DNA of 64,000 nt from Pseudoalteromonas luteoviolacea S2607 (GCF_001625575.1 NZ_AUXV01000002.1:143737-207736), one strand, 5' to 3'; counted from the stretch's first letter, positions 52,597 through 63,767 are shown. A program made the numbers and translations. The notes: generated by a model not told the origin, from the sequence alone.

Positions 52597-55389
52597 ATGA
52601 CTTTGCTTTGGATACCCTTGATATCCTTGTTAGGCAGTTTACTCTCTTCATTTACAGGTAAGCTATCTCGCAATCAGTCGACTGCAATCACCTTGATTGC
52701 ACCCACTGTGGCCCTTTTACTGGCCATCAATTTAGCTCCCGCAGTATTTGCTGGGGAAGCGATCCGCGCTACTTTAGATTGGGTACCGATACTCGATCTG
52801 GACGTGTCTTTCCGTTTGGATGGATTGGCACTTTTGTTTGTTTTTATGATCTTAGGTATTGGTATATTAGTTATTATTTATGCCCGCTATTACCTGAGTG
52901 AAAATGATTCAATGCCCAAGCTGTACGCATACCTAATGCTATTTATGACGGCAATGTTGGGTATTGTTATGTCTAACAATGTGATCCAACTATGGGTATT
53001 TTGGGAATTAACCAGTATCAGCTCGTTTTTGTTGATCAGCTATTGGTGGCATAAATCGGAAGCTCGCAAGGGTGCAAAAATGGCGTTGGCTATCACCGGT
53101 GGTGGTGGCTTGGCATTGCTAGCTGGTCTGTTATTACTTGGTCATATTGTTGGCAGTTATGACTTAGATATTATTCTTGCTAGCCGTGAACTTATTCAAT
53201 CTCACAGTCTATATGAAGTCGCATTGGTATTGGTTTTACTTGGTGCATTTACTAAGTCAGCTCAATTTCCATTTCATTTCTGGTTGCCTCACGCTATGGC
53301 TGCACCTACGCCAGTTAGTGCATACTTGCACTCGGCGACGATGGTTAAAGCTGGTATCTTCTTGCTAGCGCGTTTCTATCCAGCGTTAGCGGGTACTGAA
53401 ATTTGGTTTATCTTAGTCGGCTTGACGGGCTTAGTGACTTTATTAGTCGGTGCTTACATTGCGTTATTTAAGCATGATCTAAAAGGCCTCTTAGCCTTCT
53501 CGACTATCAGTCACCTAGGTTTAATTACTTTATTGCTTGGTCTTGATACCGAGTTGGCTACTGTGGCTGCCATTTTCCATATTATCAACCATGCAACGTT
53601 TAAAGCGTCTCTATTTATGGCAACGGGTATCATTGATCATGAAACGGGCACTCGAGACATGCGTAAACTAAATGGTATGTGGCGATTTATGCCTTATACC
53701 GCAACGTTAGCAATGGTTGCAGCTGCATCGATGGCTGGTGTGCCTTTACTCAATGGTTTCCTATCGAAAGAGATGTTCTTTGCTGAAACACTGCATCAGC
53801 AATTACTTGGTTCTATGTCATGGTTGATTCCAATCCTCGCGACGATCGCGGGTGCCTTCTCTGTTGCTTATTCAGCACGTTTCATTCATGACGTCTTCTT
53901 TAATGGTGATCCTGTTGATTTACCCAAAGAGCCTCATGAAGCACCGCGTTATATGCGTGTGCCAATTGAGATACTCGTGGCGTTGTGTTTAATTGTCGGT
54001 ATGTTCCCTAACTTTGTAGTAGATGGTATTCTACAACTTGCCTCCGGTTCCGTACTGGGAACTGAACCGCCTGAGTTTTATATCGCAATTTGGCACGGTC
54101 TCAACTTACCATTATTGATGAGTGCTATAGCTGTTTGTGGTGGTTTGTTAATTTATACTCAGCGTAGATACTTATTCCAATTCCAAGCTTCTTTGCCGCC
54201 TATAAATGCGAAAAAGGGCTTTGAAAAAACCATGCACTCAGTGGTGATATGGAGCCAAAATAAAATCAGCGCCATTGAAAACGGCTCTCTTCAACGTTAT
54301 TTAATGCTAATGCTATTAGTGGTTCTATTGAGCGCCGGTTGGCCATTGTTTGAAATGAGTCAGCTGGTTGGTCAAAATCAGTTAACTCCCGTAGATATAC
54401 ACAACGGTATTGGTGCAGGCTTACTCATGATAGGTGCGATTGGTACGGTAATATGGCACCGTACTCGCATGGTTGCGCTACTGATGATTTCTGTCGTTGG
54501 TTTAATGGTTTCTGTAGCGTTTACGCGTTTCTCTGCACCAGATCTTGCGCTTACTCAGCTCACAGTAGAAGTTGTTACCATTATTCTATTAATGTTGGCG
54601 CTATTCTTCTTACCGCAAAAAACACCTAAAGAGTCAAGCTCAATTAGAACGTTAAGAGATCTGGGTATTGCTTCAGCAATTGGTGTCATTGTTGGTAGTA
54701 TTTGTTATGCACTTATTACACGTCCATTGACGTCTATATCGGATTTCTTTGTTGCCAATGCGAAAACCGGTGGTGGTGGTACGAATGTAGTAAACGTGAT
54801 CCTAGTGGACTTCCGTGGTTTTGATACATTGGGTGAAATCGTAGTGCTTGGTATTGCAGCATTGGGCATTTATAAGTTAATTATCCACTTGCCGTTATTT
54901 ATGCCCGGAAGTGACTCCGAAGGCAGGCCTTGGGCTAAAGAGCGTTATCCGTTATTACTTGCGTCTATTTCGCAAAGCTTGTTACCACTTGCATTGTTAG
55001 TGTCTTTCTATATTTTCTTACGTGGACACAACTTACCTGGCGGGGGCTTTATTGCTGGCCTTGTCACAGCTATTGCATTTATTTTGCAGTACATAGCGCA
55101 CGGCTCTAATTGGATTGCAGAACGCTTCACGTTGAATTATAGAAAAATAATTGCTTCGGGCATTGCCATTGCTCTGTTGTCTGGACTTGGCAGTTGGGCA
55201 TTTGGCCGTCCATTCCTAACCACGTGGTTTGATTATTTTGATATTCCTTTGATTGGTGAAATTGAACTCGCCAGTGCCTTAGTATTTGATTTAGGTGTTT
55301 ACATTACCGTCGTTGGCGCGACCCTGATGATCTTAGCAAGTTTAGGTAAGGTCACTGCGAATACACCAAAAGAAGAGGTGAACATTTAA
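52597..55389 (+). CDS. mrpA: Na+/H+ antiporter subunit MrpA with fused MrpB domain
   Basis: A 930-residue inner-membrane protein. Residues 1 to about 600 match the complex I NuoL-like Mrp[21 protein letters not shown] holds the key Glu of TM5, and [20 protein letters not shown] with the following [13 protein letters not shown] hold the conserved Lys and His of the proton path. A C-terminal MrpB (MnhB) domain has [18 protein letters not shown] (about residues 809-826). This is the fused A+B arrangement of group 2 Mrp operons. The complex expels Na+ in exchange for H+ and supports alkali and salt tolerance. It is the first gene of a six-gene operon; mrpC overlaps by one base. Confidence 0.94.
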   Translation: MTLLWIPLISLLGSLLSSFTGKLSRNQSTAITLIAPTVALLLAINLAPAVFAGEAIRATLDWVPILDLDVSFRLDGLALLFVFMILGIGILVIIYARYYLSENDSMPKLYAYLMLFMTAMLGIVMSNNVIQLWVFWELTSISSFLLISYWWHKSEARKGAKMALAITGGGGLALLAGLLLLGHIVGSYDLDIILASRELIQSHSLYEVALVLVLLGAFTKSAQFPFHFWLPHAMAAPTPVSAYLHSATMVKAGIFLLARFYPALAGTEIWFILVGLTGLVTLLVGAYIALFKHDLKGLLAFSTISHLGLITLLLGLDTELATVAAIFHIINHATFKASLFMATGIIDHETGTRDMRKLNGMWRFMPYTATLAMVAAASMAGVPLLNGFLSKEMFFAETLHQQLLGSMSWLIPILATIAGAFSVAYSARFIHDVFFNGDPVDLPKEPHEAPRYMRVPIEILVALCLIVGMFPNFVVDGILQLASGSVLGTEPPEFYIAIWHGLNLPLLMSAIAVCGGLLIYTQRRYLFQFQASLPPINAKKGFEKTMHSVVIWSQNKISAIENGSLQRYLMLMLLVVLLSAGWPLFEMSQLVGQNQLTPVDIHNGIGAGLLMIGAIGTVIWHRTRMVALLMISVVGLMVSVAFTRFSAPDLALTQLTVEVVTIILLMLALFFLPQKTPKESSSIRTLRDLGIASAIGVIVGSICYALITRPLTSISDFFVANAKTGGGGTNVVNVILVDFRGFDTLGEIVVLGIAALGIYKLIIHLPLFMPGSDSEGRPWAKERYPLLLASISQSLLPLALLVSFYIFLRGHNLPGGGFIAGLVTAIAFILQYIAHGSNWIAERFTLNYRKIIASGIAIALLSGLGSWAFGRPFLTTWFDYFDIPLIGEIELASALVFDLGVYITVVGATLMILASLGKVTANTPKEEVNI

Positions 55390-55760
55390 TGGAGCTTTTG
55401 TATTCTTCATGCGTAGGCCTGCTTGTAGCCTGCGGCGTATTTATGATTTTGCGCGCTAGGACCTTTCCTGTCGTGCTTGGTTTGACAATGTTGTCCTATG
55501 CGGTGAATTTGTTTCTGTTTGCATCGGGCAGGTTGTCAATGAACCAAGCAGCTGTATTAGGGTATAGTGAAAGCTACGCAGATCCCCTTCCTCAAGCGCT
55601 GGTTTTAACGGCGATTGTAATTGGATTTGCGATGACAGCTTTTGTGGTAATTCTGGCAATTCGTGGTCGTGCTGATTTGGGTAATGACCATGTAAATGGC
55701 ACAGTACCAGATAAGCCAAAGGCTGTTTCTCGACAAGCTAAGGAGCAAGGTAAAGCATGA
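55389..55760 (+). CDS. mrpC: Na+/H+ antiporter subunit MrpC
   Basis: A 123-residue NuoK-like protein with three membrane segments. FPVVLGLTMLSYAVNLFLF (about residues 26-44) and DPLPQALVLTAIVIGFAMTAF (about 65-85) are the signatures of MrpC/MnhC, including the conserved PLPQALVLTAIVI block. The ATG shares one base with the mrpA stop, and the C-terminus overlaps mrpD by four bases. Its cytoplasmic tail is short and basic. Confidence 0.94.
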   Translation: MELLYSSCVGLLVACGVFMILRARTFPVVLGLTMLSYAVNLFLFASGRLSMNQAAVLGYSESYADPLPQALVLTAIVIGFAMTAFVVILAIRGRADLGNDHVNGTVPDKPKAVSRQAKEQGKA

Positions 55761-57268
55761 GTCAACATTTAACATCTTTACCTGTCTTATTACCAATGTT
55801 GGCGGCAATTTTAATGTTAATGCCGCCATGTGGAAAAAACCTTAAAATAAGACGTTATGTTTCTGTGCTGATGGGACTGGTTAGTACGGTTGCATCAGTC
55901 AGTTTGCTTGCATATGTTAAAACACATGGTACGCAAGTATATGCAATTGGTGATTGGTCAGCGCCATTTGGTATTGTTTTAGTTGCAGACCCACTCTCTA
56001 CGTTATTGGTTTCATTGACTTCATTTTTAGGTCTAGTATGTGCCTTGTATAGTTGTGCTGGTGATGATGAGTTGGGTAGTTTCTTCCATCCACTTCTTCA
56101 TTTTTTAATCTTGGGTGTCAATGGCGCATTCTTAACCGGTGATGCATTTAATCTCTTTGTTTTCTTTGAAGTACTGTTAATTGCTTCGTACTCTCTGCTT
56201 ATGCACGGTGGAGACAAGCGTAATACCCGAGCAGCACTACAGTATGTCATTTTGAATCTCGTTGGTTCATCGGTATTTTTGATAGCTTTAGGTATTTTGT
56301 ACGGTACCTTGGGCACGCTTAATATGGCAGATATGGCTACCAGAGTTATGGAGTTGCAAGGTGATGACGTTTACCTTGCGAAAATAGGTGGCTTATTGCT
56401 ACTCGTTGTCTTTGCTCTAAAAGGCGCTTTGCTGCCACTTCACTTATGGTTACCAAACACATACTCAACGGCCATGCCGGTCGTTGCTGCATTATTTGCG
56501 ATCATGACTAAAGTGGGTGTGTACTCGATGATGCGTGTTTATACACTGATCTTTGGAGAGCAAGCAGGTGAACTAAGCCATATGGCGCAACATTGGCTTT
56601 GGTGGTTGGCGATAGCGACTATTGTTATGGGGGCCATTGGTGTATTAGCGAGTCAAGATTTGAGAAAGATGGTTGCCAATTTAGTGGTTGTGTCTGTAGG
56701 TACATTGGTTGCACTGGTGGCGGCGCAAACAATAGATAGCAGCGCAGCGGCTATTTACTATCTAGTACATTCTACACTGGTTTCAGCCGCCTTGTTCTTA
56801 ATTGCGGACTTGGTGAGCAGACAAAGGGGTAAAGTTGCAGATAGGATCACCGCGGGCAGACCTGTTGCTCAACCACTGTTTTTAGGAGGCGCGTTTATTT
56901 TTGCGGCGGTAACCGTTATTGGTATGCCTCCTTTATCAGGGTTTGTTGGTAAGGTTTGGATTCTTAAATCTACGTTAGAGTTTGCGCACGGACACTGGTT
57001 TTGGCCAATTTACTTGATTGCTAGCTTAGCGGTATTGGTGTCAGTATCTAAAGCAGGTAGTACTGTGTTTTGGCACCATACAGGTAAAGGGGAAGCTAAT
57101 ACCGAAGAAAAGGCCCATCCCGTGCAAGTTGTCGCTGTTCTGCTACTGGTGGCAGCTTCGCCATTGATGGTCATTTTCGCGGGCCCAATGTCTGACTATG
57201 CCCAATTTGCCGCAGTTGAATTACATAATTTTTATGGCCTTATTCAACATGTATTAGGAGGCAAGTAA
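55757..57268 (+). CDS. mrpD: Na+/H+ antiporter subunit MrpD
   Basis: A 503-residue NuoN/NuoM-like antiporter subunit. It has FNLFVFFEVLLIASYSLLMHG (about residues 132-152) with the TM5 Glu, and LKGALLPLHLWLPNTYSTAM with the following AALFAIMTKVGVYSM holding the Lys and Leu-rich proton channel. GMPPLSGFVGK is the late family motif. It starts at the ATGA overlap with mrpC and is followed directly by mrpE. Confidence 0.95.
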   Translation: MSQHLTSLPVLLPMLAAILMLMPPCGKNLKIRRYVSVLMGLVSTVASVSLLAYVKTHGTQVYAIGDWSAPFGIVLVADPLSTLLVSLTSFLGLVCALYSCAGDDELGSFFHPLLHFLILGVNGAFLTGDAFNLFVFFEVLLIASYSLLMHGGDKRNTRAALQYVILNLVGSSVFLIALGILYGTLGTLNMADMATRVMELQGDDVYLAKIGGLLLLVVFALKGALLPLHLWLPNTYSTAMPVVAALFAIMTKVGVYSMMRVYTLIFGEQAGELSHMAQHWLWWLAIATIVMGAIGVLASQDLRKMVANLVVVSVGTLVALVAAQTIDSSAAAIYYLVHSTLVSAALFLIADLVSRQRGKVADRITAGRPVAQPLFLGGAFIFAAVTVIGMPPLSGFVGKVWILKSTLEFAHGHWFWPIYLIASLAVLVSVSKAGSTVFWHHTGKGEANTEEKAHPVQVVAVLLLVAASPLMVIFAGPMSDYAQFAAVELHNFYGLIQHVLGGK

Positions 57269-57805
57269 ATGAGATTAGAAGCGAAATATAAATGGCTACC
57301 TACACCATTTAGGAGCCTTTTACTATTTTTAGTATGGTTACTACTGAATAATACCATTGCCCTTGGGCACGTTATTCTCGGGATCGTTTTGGCTATTTTG
57401 ATCCCATTAATTACGCACCCGTTTAGAACCAAGCAGCCTTTGGTTGTGAGGCCTTTTCGTGCACTTAGGCATTTAATGCTAGTGCTATATGATATTTTGA
57501 CTGCGAATATTGAAGTAGCGATAAAAATACTGGGCCCGACAAAAAAGTTAAAGCCAGGGTTCGTAAAAGTGCCATTAGATCTACAAGAAGCCATGCCAAT
57601 TACAATTTTGGCGAGTACCGTTTCATTGACACCCGGCACAGTGAGTGCAGAAGTGTATCCATGGCCAGAAACGATTGAAGATGAAAACGAAGCATGTCAG
57701 AAGTTTTTGTTAATCCATGTTCTGGACTTGGACGATGAAGAATCATTGATAGCGACCATCAAATCACGTTATGAAGCGCCTTTGAAGGAGATCTTTGCAT
57801 GTTAG
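57269..57805 (+). CDS. mrpE: Na+/H+ antiporter subunit MrpE
   Basis: A 178-residue MrpE/MnhE protein. Two or three N-terminal membrane segments (LLLFLVWLLLNNTIALGHVI) are followed by a cytoplasmic domain with the family block LTPGTVSAEVYP (about residues 117-128) preceded by ILASTVS. It begins directly after the mrpD stop and overlaps mrpF by seven bases. Confidence 0.93.
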   Translation: MRLEAKYKWLPTPFRSLLLFLVWLLLNNTIALGHVILGIVLAILIPLITHPFRTKQPLVVRPFRALRHLMLVLYDILTANIEVAIKILGPTKKLKPGFVKVPLDLQEAMPITILASTVSLTPGTVSAEVYPWPETIEDENEACQKFLLIHVLDLDDEESLIATIKSRYEAPLKEIFAC

Positions 57806-58068
57806 ATACGATCATCTTGATTGTTTTTGCCATGATTGGCTTAGCTTTGTTGCTAAACTTATGGCGTTTAGTCGTGGGCCCGTCTGTACCTGACAGAATA
57901 TTGGCGTTGGATACAATGTATATCAACACAATTGCACTTATCATTTTATATGGTATGAGTATGGGCACATCTTTGTATTTTGAAGCAGCACTATTGATAG
58001 CGTTACTGGGTTTTGTAAGTACAGTAGCAGTGTGTAAATATCTGCTTCGTGGCGATATTATCGAGTAA
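57799..58068 (+). CDS. mrpF: Na+/H+ antiporter subunit MrpF
   Basis: An 89-residue protein with three membrane segments. RLVVGPSVPDRILALDTMYI (about residues 24-43) is the MrpF signature with the conserved Asp of the family, and ALLIALLGFVSTVAVCKYLLRG closes the protein. It overlaps mrpE by seven bases and precedes mrpG by six. Confidence 0.93.
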   Translation: MLDTIILIVFAMIGLALLLNLWRLVVGPSVPDRILALDTMYINTIALIILYGMSMGTSLYFEAALLIALLGFVSTVAVCKYLLRGDIIE

Positions 58069-58074
58069 GGGCAA

Positions 58075-58404
58075 TTGATGGATATTTTAATTTCAATTTT
58101 GCTTTTGATGGGCGGAGCATTGGTTTTGGTGGGCTCTATTGGCTTGGTTAAAATGCCAGACTTTTTTATGCGCCTACATGGTCCGACAAAGGCAACCACA
58201 CTTGGCATGGCCTGTTTGCTGTTTGCTGCAATGGCGTACTTTAGCCAATATGGTGACGGGTTTACGCTAAAAGAGATTTTAATTTCTTTATTCTTACTAA
58301 TCACCGCCCCAATTAGCGGGTATATGCTGATCAAGTCTGCGATTCATCATCGGATAGACTCCTCAGAGAAAACCACCGGTAAAGAGAATATAGAAGAAGA
58401 CTAA
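58075..58404 (+). CDS. mrpG: Na+/H+ antiporter subunit MrpG
   Basis: A 109-residue protein with three membrane segments. IGLVKMPDFFMRLHGPTKATTLG (split around residues 23-45) is the MrpG/PhaG signature with the conserved Asp and His-Gly-Pro. LFLLITAPISGYML is the third segment. The acidic tail is typical. It is the last gene of the operon and is followed by a terminator. Confidence 0.93.
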   Translation: MMDILISILLLMGGALVLVGSIGLVKMPDFFMRLHGPTKATTLGMACLLFAAMAYFSQYGDGFTLKEILISLFLLITAPISGYMLIKSAIHHRIDSSEKTTGKENIEED

Positions 58405-58413
58405 AAATCAATT

Positions 58414-58444
58414 AAAAAAGCTCGACTAGCAATCGAGCTTTTTT
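58414..58444 (+). terminator. Intrinsic terminator of the mrp operon
   Basis: A perfect 12-bp stem (AAAAAAGCTCGA pairing with TCGAGCTTTTTT) with the loop CTAGCAA at 58426-58432. It starts 10 bases past the mrpG stop. The following ~200 bases up to the chemoreceptor are AT-rich, and I see nothing else definite in them. Confidence 0.93.
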
Positions 58445-58652
58445 ATTATCAAAATACCTCGCCACTGAAAACGCTGCTTCATTTATTTTATTCTTGCGAA
58501 TTGTCTTTTCATGAATTAAGTTTAAAAAATTCATAAATTTAAAATATGTGAAATATAATATTTTAGGATTTTATAAACTTGGAAACACGCAATAAGCCTT
58601 AATGATAAAACTCATTGCACAGTAGGAAACTCAGAAAATTATAAGGTCGTAT

Positions 58653-60767
58653 ATGCAGCAGATGTCTATTAAAAAAAAGCTGATGTTATTTGTCACAGCT
58701 TTAGTTGTGGCTATTATTGTGATCCTAGTGATGACGACTTGGCTTCACCTGCAAGAAGAGAATGAAAAACAAAGTGAGCAGGTACAAGAACTGGTCTTAA
58801 AAGAAATCCGAGCTGGGTTAGTTTCGAAAGGGCAATTTTATAGTCAACAAATATCGGGCTATCTTAATGAAGCATATCGAATACCTAACTCTCTAGCAGG
58901 TGCAATCGAAGCAACTCTAAACAGTCCGTTAGACAGGGATGGAGTAGAAGCGTTATTACGCGGAGCAATAAACAAAAATGATAATGTTTCTTCAATTTAC
59001 AGCCATTTTGAAAAAAATGCGTATGATCAAAAAGACAATCAGTACGCTGCTGGTGCTTCTCATTCGGCCCCAAGAGCTGGGTCACTAGAGCTATACTTTA
59101 CTCGTGAAAGCGCAGGTGTTGTTCAACACCAAATAGAATCAGCAGACGCAAAGTATAACGAGACACGTAACGAGTTTGGGATCAGAGAATCTGAGTGGTA
59201 CTTGTGCGCAAGAGATAACAACACGCCCTGTATGATGGAACCATATGTTTATGAAATCTCGCCAGGGAATAGCATGTTGATGACTTCGTTGACGGTGCCA
59301 ATTCAAGATGGAAATCGGTTCAAGGGACTTATTGGCGTTGATGTAAATTTACCCGAGTTACAAAAACTGGTTGAGGAGTTATCGAACTCTTTATATGACG
59401 GTGAAGCGCAAGTCTCTCTACTAAGCGAAATGGGGCTAATTGCTGGTGCCAGTCATCATGCAAGCTCGTTAGGTAGACCTCTGTCTGAGGTCATCAATCA
59501 AAATCTGGCGCAAAACCTACAAACGTTACATAGAGGAAGTGGTTACACTGAAGTAGGCGATGATATTGTTACGTCGGTCCCAGTAAATATCGAGTTAGCT
59601 GGGGTTACCTGGTCTTTAGTGATTCAAGTACCAAAAGAAAAAGTTATGGCATCAGCTTACATAATTAGTGAACAGCTATATGAGTCTGCAAATGATCTAG
59701 GCGTTTGGATGACATTTTTAGGGCTGATAGTTGTGGCTGTGGCAATTGGTTTTAGTTTGTTTTTAATAAATACGATTACTGGACCTTTATCTTATATCGA
59801 ATCCCGAGTTGACAATTTAGCGTCTAGTGAGGGCGACCTAACCCACCAGTTAGAAGTGAGTCATCACGCAGAGCTGATCTCATTAGCCGCAGGCTTTAAT
59901 CGCTTTACAAATAAGCTGCGTGGGATGATTGAAGATCTTAAAGCCTTGGCCCATCAGTCGTATCAACAATCCCATGTTACGACTGAGGCTGCAATTAATA
60001 TCAAAAATAAGGTATCAAACCAGCATATTGAAATTGATAATGTGGTGACGGCCATAAATGAGTTAAGTGCGACAGCCTGTGAAGTAGCAAGAGCATCAGA
60101 ACAGGCAGCAACAACGACAGATAGTGCTGTTAAGACCGTGCAGAGCTGCGAGCAAGATATATTAAATACAACTCATACCGTTGATGAAATTGCTGAGCAA
60201 GTCTCTGTGGCGCAAGATGCTTTCCATCGCGTGGCGGAAAGAAGTGGAGACATATCAAAAATATTAGATGTGATCCGTTCTATTGCAGAGCAAACTAATT
60301 TGCTAGCGTTAAACGCTGCAATTGAGGCGGCCAGAGCAGGTGAACAAGGCCGAGGCTTTGCGGTGGTTGCAGATGAAGTTAGGTCACTGGCGTCAAAAAC
60401 ACAAGCTTCAACAGATGATATCAGTACCCTGATTGAGAACCTACAAAATGAGATCCATGGCTCTGAAGAAATTATCGAAAAAACTGTAGATAAAGGTCAT
60501 AGTGCGACGACCCTGTGTCAAAAAGCGGCTACGTCTATGAGCTCTTTAGTGTCTGAGTTATCTAATATATCTCACGAAGTGACACAGATAGCAACGTCGG
60601 CAGAAGAACAAAGTATGGTCACTGAAGAAGTGAATATGAACATGACTGGGATTGCAGACGCGGCAAAAGAGCTAGCAGGCTACGCAGATGAAGTTGAACA
60701 AGCAGCAAGCACCATGACTCAGCTAATGGAACAAAAGCATCAGCAGCTTAACTTTCTAAAAACTTAG
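58653..60767 (+). CDS. Methyl-accepting chemotaxis protein with periplasmic dCache-like sensor
   Basis: A 704-residue chemoreceptor. TM1 (about residues 9-30) is followed by a large periplasmic dCache-like sensor (about 35-340), with [14 protein letters not shown] near 186 and [20 protein letters not shown] near 213, then TM2 (about 350-373), HAMP (about 374-427) and the signalling domain. The hairpin tip [20 protein letters not shown] is intact and binds CheA and CheW. No CheR-binding pentapeptide is seen at the C-terminus. The ligand is unknown; dCache sensors often bind amino acids or organic acids. It is a single-gene unit with AAGG upstream of the ATG. Confidence 0.92.
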   Translation: MQQMSIKKKLMLFVTALVVAIIVILVMTTWLHLQEENEKQSEQVQELVLKEIRAGLVSKGQFYSQQISGYLNEAYRIPNSLAGAIEATLNSPLDRDGVEALLRGAINKNDNVSSIYSHFEKNAYDQKDNQYAAGASHSAPRAGSLELYFTRESAGVVQHQIESADAKYNETRNEFGIRESEWYLCARDNNTPCMMEPYVYEISPGNSMLMTSLTVPIQDGNRFKGLIGVDVNLPELQKLVEELSNSLYDGEAQVSLLSEMGLIAGASHHASSLGRPLSEVINQNLAQNLQTLHRGSGYTEVGDDIVTSVPVNIELAGVTWSLVIQVPKEKVMASAYIISEQLYESANDLGVWMTFLGLIVVAVAIGFSLFLINTITGPLSYIESRVDNLASSEGDLTHQLEVSHHAELISLAAGFNRFTNKLRGMIEDLKALAHQSYQQSHVTTEAAINIKNKVSNQHIEIDNVVTAINELSATACEVARASEQAATTTDSAVKTVQSCEQDILNTTHTVDEIAEQVSVAQDAFHRVAERSGDISKILDVIRSIAEQTNLLALNAAIEAARAGEQGRGFAVVADEVRSLASKTQASTDDISTLIENLQNEIHGSEEIIEKTVDKGHSATTLCQKAATSMSSLVSELSNISHEVTQIATSAEEQSMVTEEVNMNMTGIADAAKELAGYADEVEQAASTMTQLMEQKHQQLNFLKT

Positions 60768-60863
60768 TTTTCCTGTGAGATTTGAGTGAGTTGCTAAACT
60801 GCACTGGCATTATAATGCTGGGTTAGCTAGAATAACTGTAAATATATACAGTTAATCAGATGT

Positions 60864-62801
60864 ATGAAGCTTTACATTGCAGAAAAACCTTCTTTAGGCA
60901 GGGCTATTGCTGAAGTGCTGCCTAAACCACATAAAAAGCAAGACGGATTCATTGAAGTTGGCAATGGGGATTGTGTGACGTGGTGTATTGGTCACCTTTT
61001 AGAGCAAGCAGAGCCTGAAGATTATGATCCTAAGTTCAAAAAGTGGTCGACTCAGGACCTACCAATTGTCCCATCTGAATGGAAGTTTAAAGCCAAACCA
61101 AAAACCAAAAAGCAACTTGCAACCGTAAAGCGATTGATCAAAAGCGCTGGTGTGGTGGTTCACGCAGGAGATCCGGACAGAGAAGGGCAATTACTTGTTG
61201 ACGAAGTAATTCAAGAGGCGAAACTTTCCAAAACTAAAAAATCGACCGTAGAGCGCGTACTCATTAGTGACCTTAATCCTAATGCTGTTAAAAAAGCGCT
61301 GCAAAAGTCTAAATCCAACACGGAGTTTATGGCACTGAGTATTTCAGCTTTAGCCAGATCTCGTGCAGATTGGTTGTACGGTATGAATTTAACGAGGGCG
61401 TTTACACTTGCTGGACAAAAAGCTGGAGTGCAAGGTGTGCTGTCAATTGGTCGAGTGCAAACACCTGTTTTGGGATTAGTAGTTCGTCGCGATGAAGAAA
61501 TCGCCAGTTTTGTTTCAAAGCCTTTTTATGAAGTCATAGCCAAAATATCAAAGGAAAGTGGTGAGCAATTTGAAGCAAAGTGGCAACCGAGTGAAGCGTG
61601 TGTCCCCTACATGGATGAAGAAGGGCGAGTACTTGTTAAAGGGCTTGCTGAAAATGTAGCTAGAAGAATTACAAATCAGTCTGCTGAATTAACAAAACTC
61701 GACAAGGTGCCTAAGAAACAAAACCCGCCTTTGCCATACAACCTGTCAGCATTACAGATTGATGCAAACAAACGTTTTTCGATGTCTGCTAAGCAAGTTT
61801 TAGATATTTGTCAGGCGTTGTACGAAAAACACAAATTAATCACTTACCCAAGGTCAGACAACCGTTATTTACCAAATGATCATTACTTTGAACGCAATGA
61901 CGTTTTAGCGGCTGTGGTTAACAACAAAGGCTGTGAGGAGAAATTAGTCGCAGACGCAAACACATCGTTAAAGAGTAAGTGTTGGAATGACAAAAAGGTT
62001 GAAGCACACCATGCCATTATTCCAACCAAAAAGTGTTTAAAGTCAGCTCAGTTAGGGCATCAAGAGATACAGGTCTATGGGCTTATTTGTACTCAATATC
62101 TTGCGCAGTTCTATCCTGCTTATGAGTATTCCCAAACTAAAGCTTATTTAACCATTGCGGGTGGCAACTTTATAGCTAAAGCGGATACCGTTATTAACAA
62201 GGGGTTTAAAGTTTTATTTAAGAGTAAAAAAGCAGACGCTGAGCTCAAAACGCAGTTACCAATACTTGAAGTCGGTGAACCACTACACTGTAATGAAGGG
62301 GTTGTTAACGAGAAAAACACTCAGCCCCCAAGTCACTTTACCGAAGCAACACTCTTAAGTGCGATGACAGGTATTGCACGGTATGTAAAAGACAAAGAGG
62401 TCAAAAAGGTACTTAAAGAGACGGATGGACTGGGTACCGAAGCAACTAGGGCGGGTATTATTGAATTACTCTTCAAAAGAGGATTTTTACAGCGAGAAGG
62501 TAAATCAATAAAATCGACACAACTTGGCAGCGGATTGATTAATACGATCCCTGCTCATTTGTCTTTGCCAGACAGAACCGCTCTGTGGGAATCTCAGCTT
62601 ACTAATATCGCACAAAAATCAGCTTCTTATTCGCAGTTTATGACACCACTTGAATCTGAACTTTCAGATTTAGTTAGCTTATCGCAATCTATAAATACTA
62701 ATGCTCTTAAAGGCGTGCAGGCACCAAACCCATTTAAAAGAAGAGGCGGAGGTAAGGGGCGCCGAAAGACCACTCGATATAAAACTAAAACAAAGAGTTG
62801 A
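60864..62801 (+). CDS. topB: DNA topoisomerase III
   Basis: A 645-residue type IA topoisomerase that decatenates and relaxes DNA. The Toprim domain has LYIAEKPSLGRAIAEVLP at the N-terminus with the catalytic Glu, and VVHAGDPDREGQLLVDEV with the DxD metal site. The active-site Tyr328 lies in LITYPRSDNRY, the same position as in E. coli. SIGRVQTPVLGLVVRRD and GLGTEATRAGIIELLF are further signatures. No zinc fingers follow; the protein ends in a basic Arg/Lys/Gly tail. The spacing before cnoX is 71 bases with no terminator, so the two may be co-transcribed. Confidence 0.96.
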   Translation: MKLYIAEKPSLGRAIAEVLPKPHKKQDGFIEVGNGDCVTWCIGHLLEQAEPEDYDPKFKKWSTQDLPIVPSEWKFKAKPKTKKQLATVKRLIKSAGVVVHAGDPDREGQLLVDEVIQEAKLSKTKKSTVERVLISDLNPNAVKKALQKSKSNTEFMALSISALARSRADWLYGMNLTRAFTLAGQKAGVQGVLSIGRVQTPVLGLVVRRDEEIASFVSKPFYEVIAKISKESGEQFEAKWQPSEACVPYMDEEGRVLVKGLAENVARRITNQSAELTKLDKVPKKQNPPLPYNLSALQIDANKRFSMSAKQVLDICQALYEKHKLITYPRSDNRYLPNDHYFERNDVLAAVVNNKGCEEKLVADANTSLKSKCWNDKKVEAHHAIIPTKKCLKSAQLGHQEIQVYGLICTQYLAQFYPAYEYSQTKAYLTIAGGNFIAKADTVINKGFKVLFKSKKADAELKTQLPILEVGEPLHCNEGVVNEKNTQPPSHFTEATLLSAMTGIARYVKDKEVKKVLKETDGLGTEATRAGIIELLFKRGFLQREGKSIKSTQLGSGLINTIPAHLSLPDRTALWESQLTNIAQKSASYSQFMTPLESELSDLVSLSQSINTNALKGVQAPNPFKRRGGGKGRRKTTRYKTKTKS

Positions 62802-62872
62802 TAACAATTGGCTTGTAATGTGTAAACCTGACACTATATAGCTAATAGAATTGAAATAAAGAATGCACGGTT

Positions 62873-63730
62873 ATGGAAAATAAAATCACATTAACACCAG
62901 AAAACATTCAACAGGTGCTTGCGCCATCTAGCGCTGATCATCTTGTGCTATTAAGCTTTTTTAGTGCTCAGCACCCAGATTGTGTTGCACAAGCGTCAAT
63001 CTTGGATGAATTGGCAACTCAATACAGTAGCAGTATTACAATCGCTACTTTGGATTGTGATGTACAGCAAGCATTGGCTGGACAATTAGCTCAGCAGGTG
63101 GGTCTTCAAGCTTTACCAACTGTAGTTGTTTTAAAAGGTGGCTCACCGGTTGATGTATTGGCTGGTCCAAAAAGTAAAGAAGAGTTCACTAAAGTACTGA
63201 CCGAGCACCTCCCATCTCCGGAGCTAATTTTGTTAGAACAGGCAAAGCAAGCTTTAGCAAATGGTGACCTAAATAGTGCTTACTCAAGTGCTAAGCAAGC
63301 TTATGATGTCGCAAAGGGTAACCCTCGAGTAAATTTAGTTTTTGCTGATATTTGTATTCAGATCCAAAAACTAGATGATGCAGAAGCGTTGCTAGGAACG
63401 ATCCCTGAAGATCAGAAAGATGCTTACTTTAACAACTTGCAGACGAAACTGACGCAAGCAAAAGATGCACAGGAATCTCCGGAAATAAAACGATTGACCC
63501 AAGCGGTTGAAGAAGCTCCAGACAATCTAGAGTTAGTTTGTCAGCTGGCTCAAGCACAAGTAGATGCAGGGAAGAAAGAAGACGCGTTGGCTTCTCTATT
63601 TAAAGTTTTGAGTAAGGACTTGTCTTTTGGCGAAGCAAAGAAAGGGTTCTTAGATATTATTGCTTCATTGCCTGAAGGTGATAGTACTGCAGCTACATAC
63701 CGCCGTAAGTTATATAGCCTGCTTTATTAA
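62873..63730 (+). CDS. cnoX: Thioredoxin-like co-chaperone CnoX (YbbN)
   Basis: A 285-residue protein with an N-terminal thioredoxin fold and C-terminal TPR-like repeats, the layout of E. coli CnoX/YbbN. CnoX holds unfolding proteins during oxidative (chlorine) stress and hands them to GroEL or DnaK. The CxxC position reads HPDC (34-37), so the first cysteine is missing, as in E. coli (SQHC), and disulfide exchange is unlikely. The cis-Pro loop is in QALPTVVVLKGG. The TPR part includes ANGDLNSAYSSAKQAYD and NPRVNLVFADICIQ. It ends before a perfect hairpin and is the last gene in the window. Confidence 0.9.
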   Translation: MENKITLTPENIQQVLAPSSADHLVLLSFFSAQHPDCVAQASILDELATQYSSSITIATLDCDVQQALAGQLAQQVGLQALPTVVVLKGGSPVDVLAGPKSKEEFTKVLTEHLPSPELILLEQAKQALANGDLNSAYSSAKQAYDVAKGNPRVNLVFADICIQIQKLDDAEALLGTIPEDQKDAYFNNLQTKLTQAKDAQESPEIKRLTQAVEEAPDNLELVCQLAQAQVDAGKKEDALASLFKVLSKDLSFGEAKKGFLDIIASLPEGDSTAATYRRKLYSLLY

Positions 63731-63741
63731 TCGAATAAGAT

Positions 63742-63767
63742 CTCAGCACAATAGATATTGTGCTGAG
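63742..63767 (+). terminator. Hairpin after cnoX
   Basis: A perfect 11-bp stem (CTCAGCACAAT pairing with ATTGTGCTGAG) with a 4-base loop, 11 bases past the stop. The following AAAATGTTTGC is not a good U-tract, so termination may depend on other signals. Confidence 0.6.

Noticed and set aside
58445..58652. Flagellar sigma-28 promoter for the chemoreceptor
   Set aside because: I looked for TAAA and GCCGATAA-like elements upstream and found no convincing match in the AT-rich sequence.
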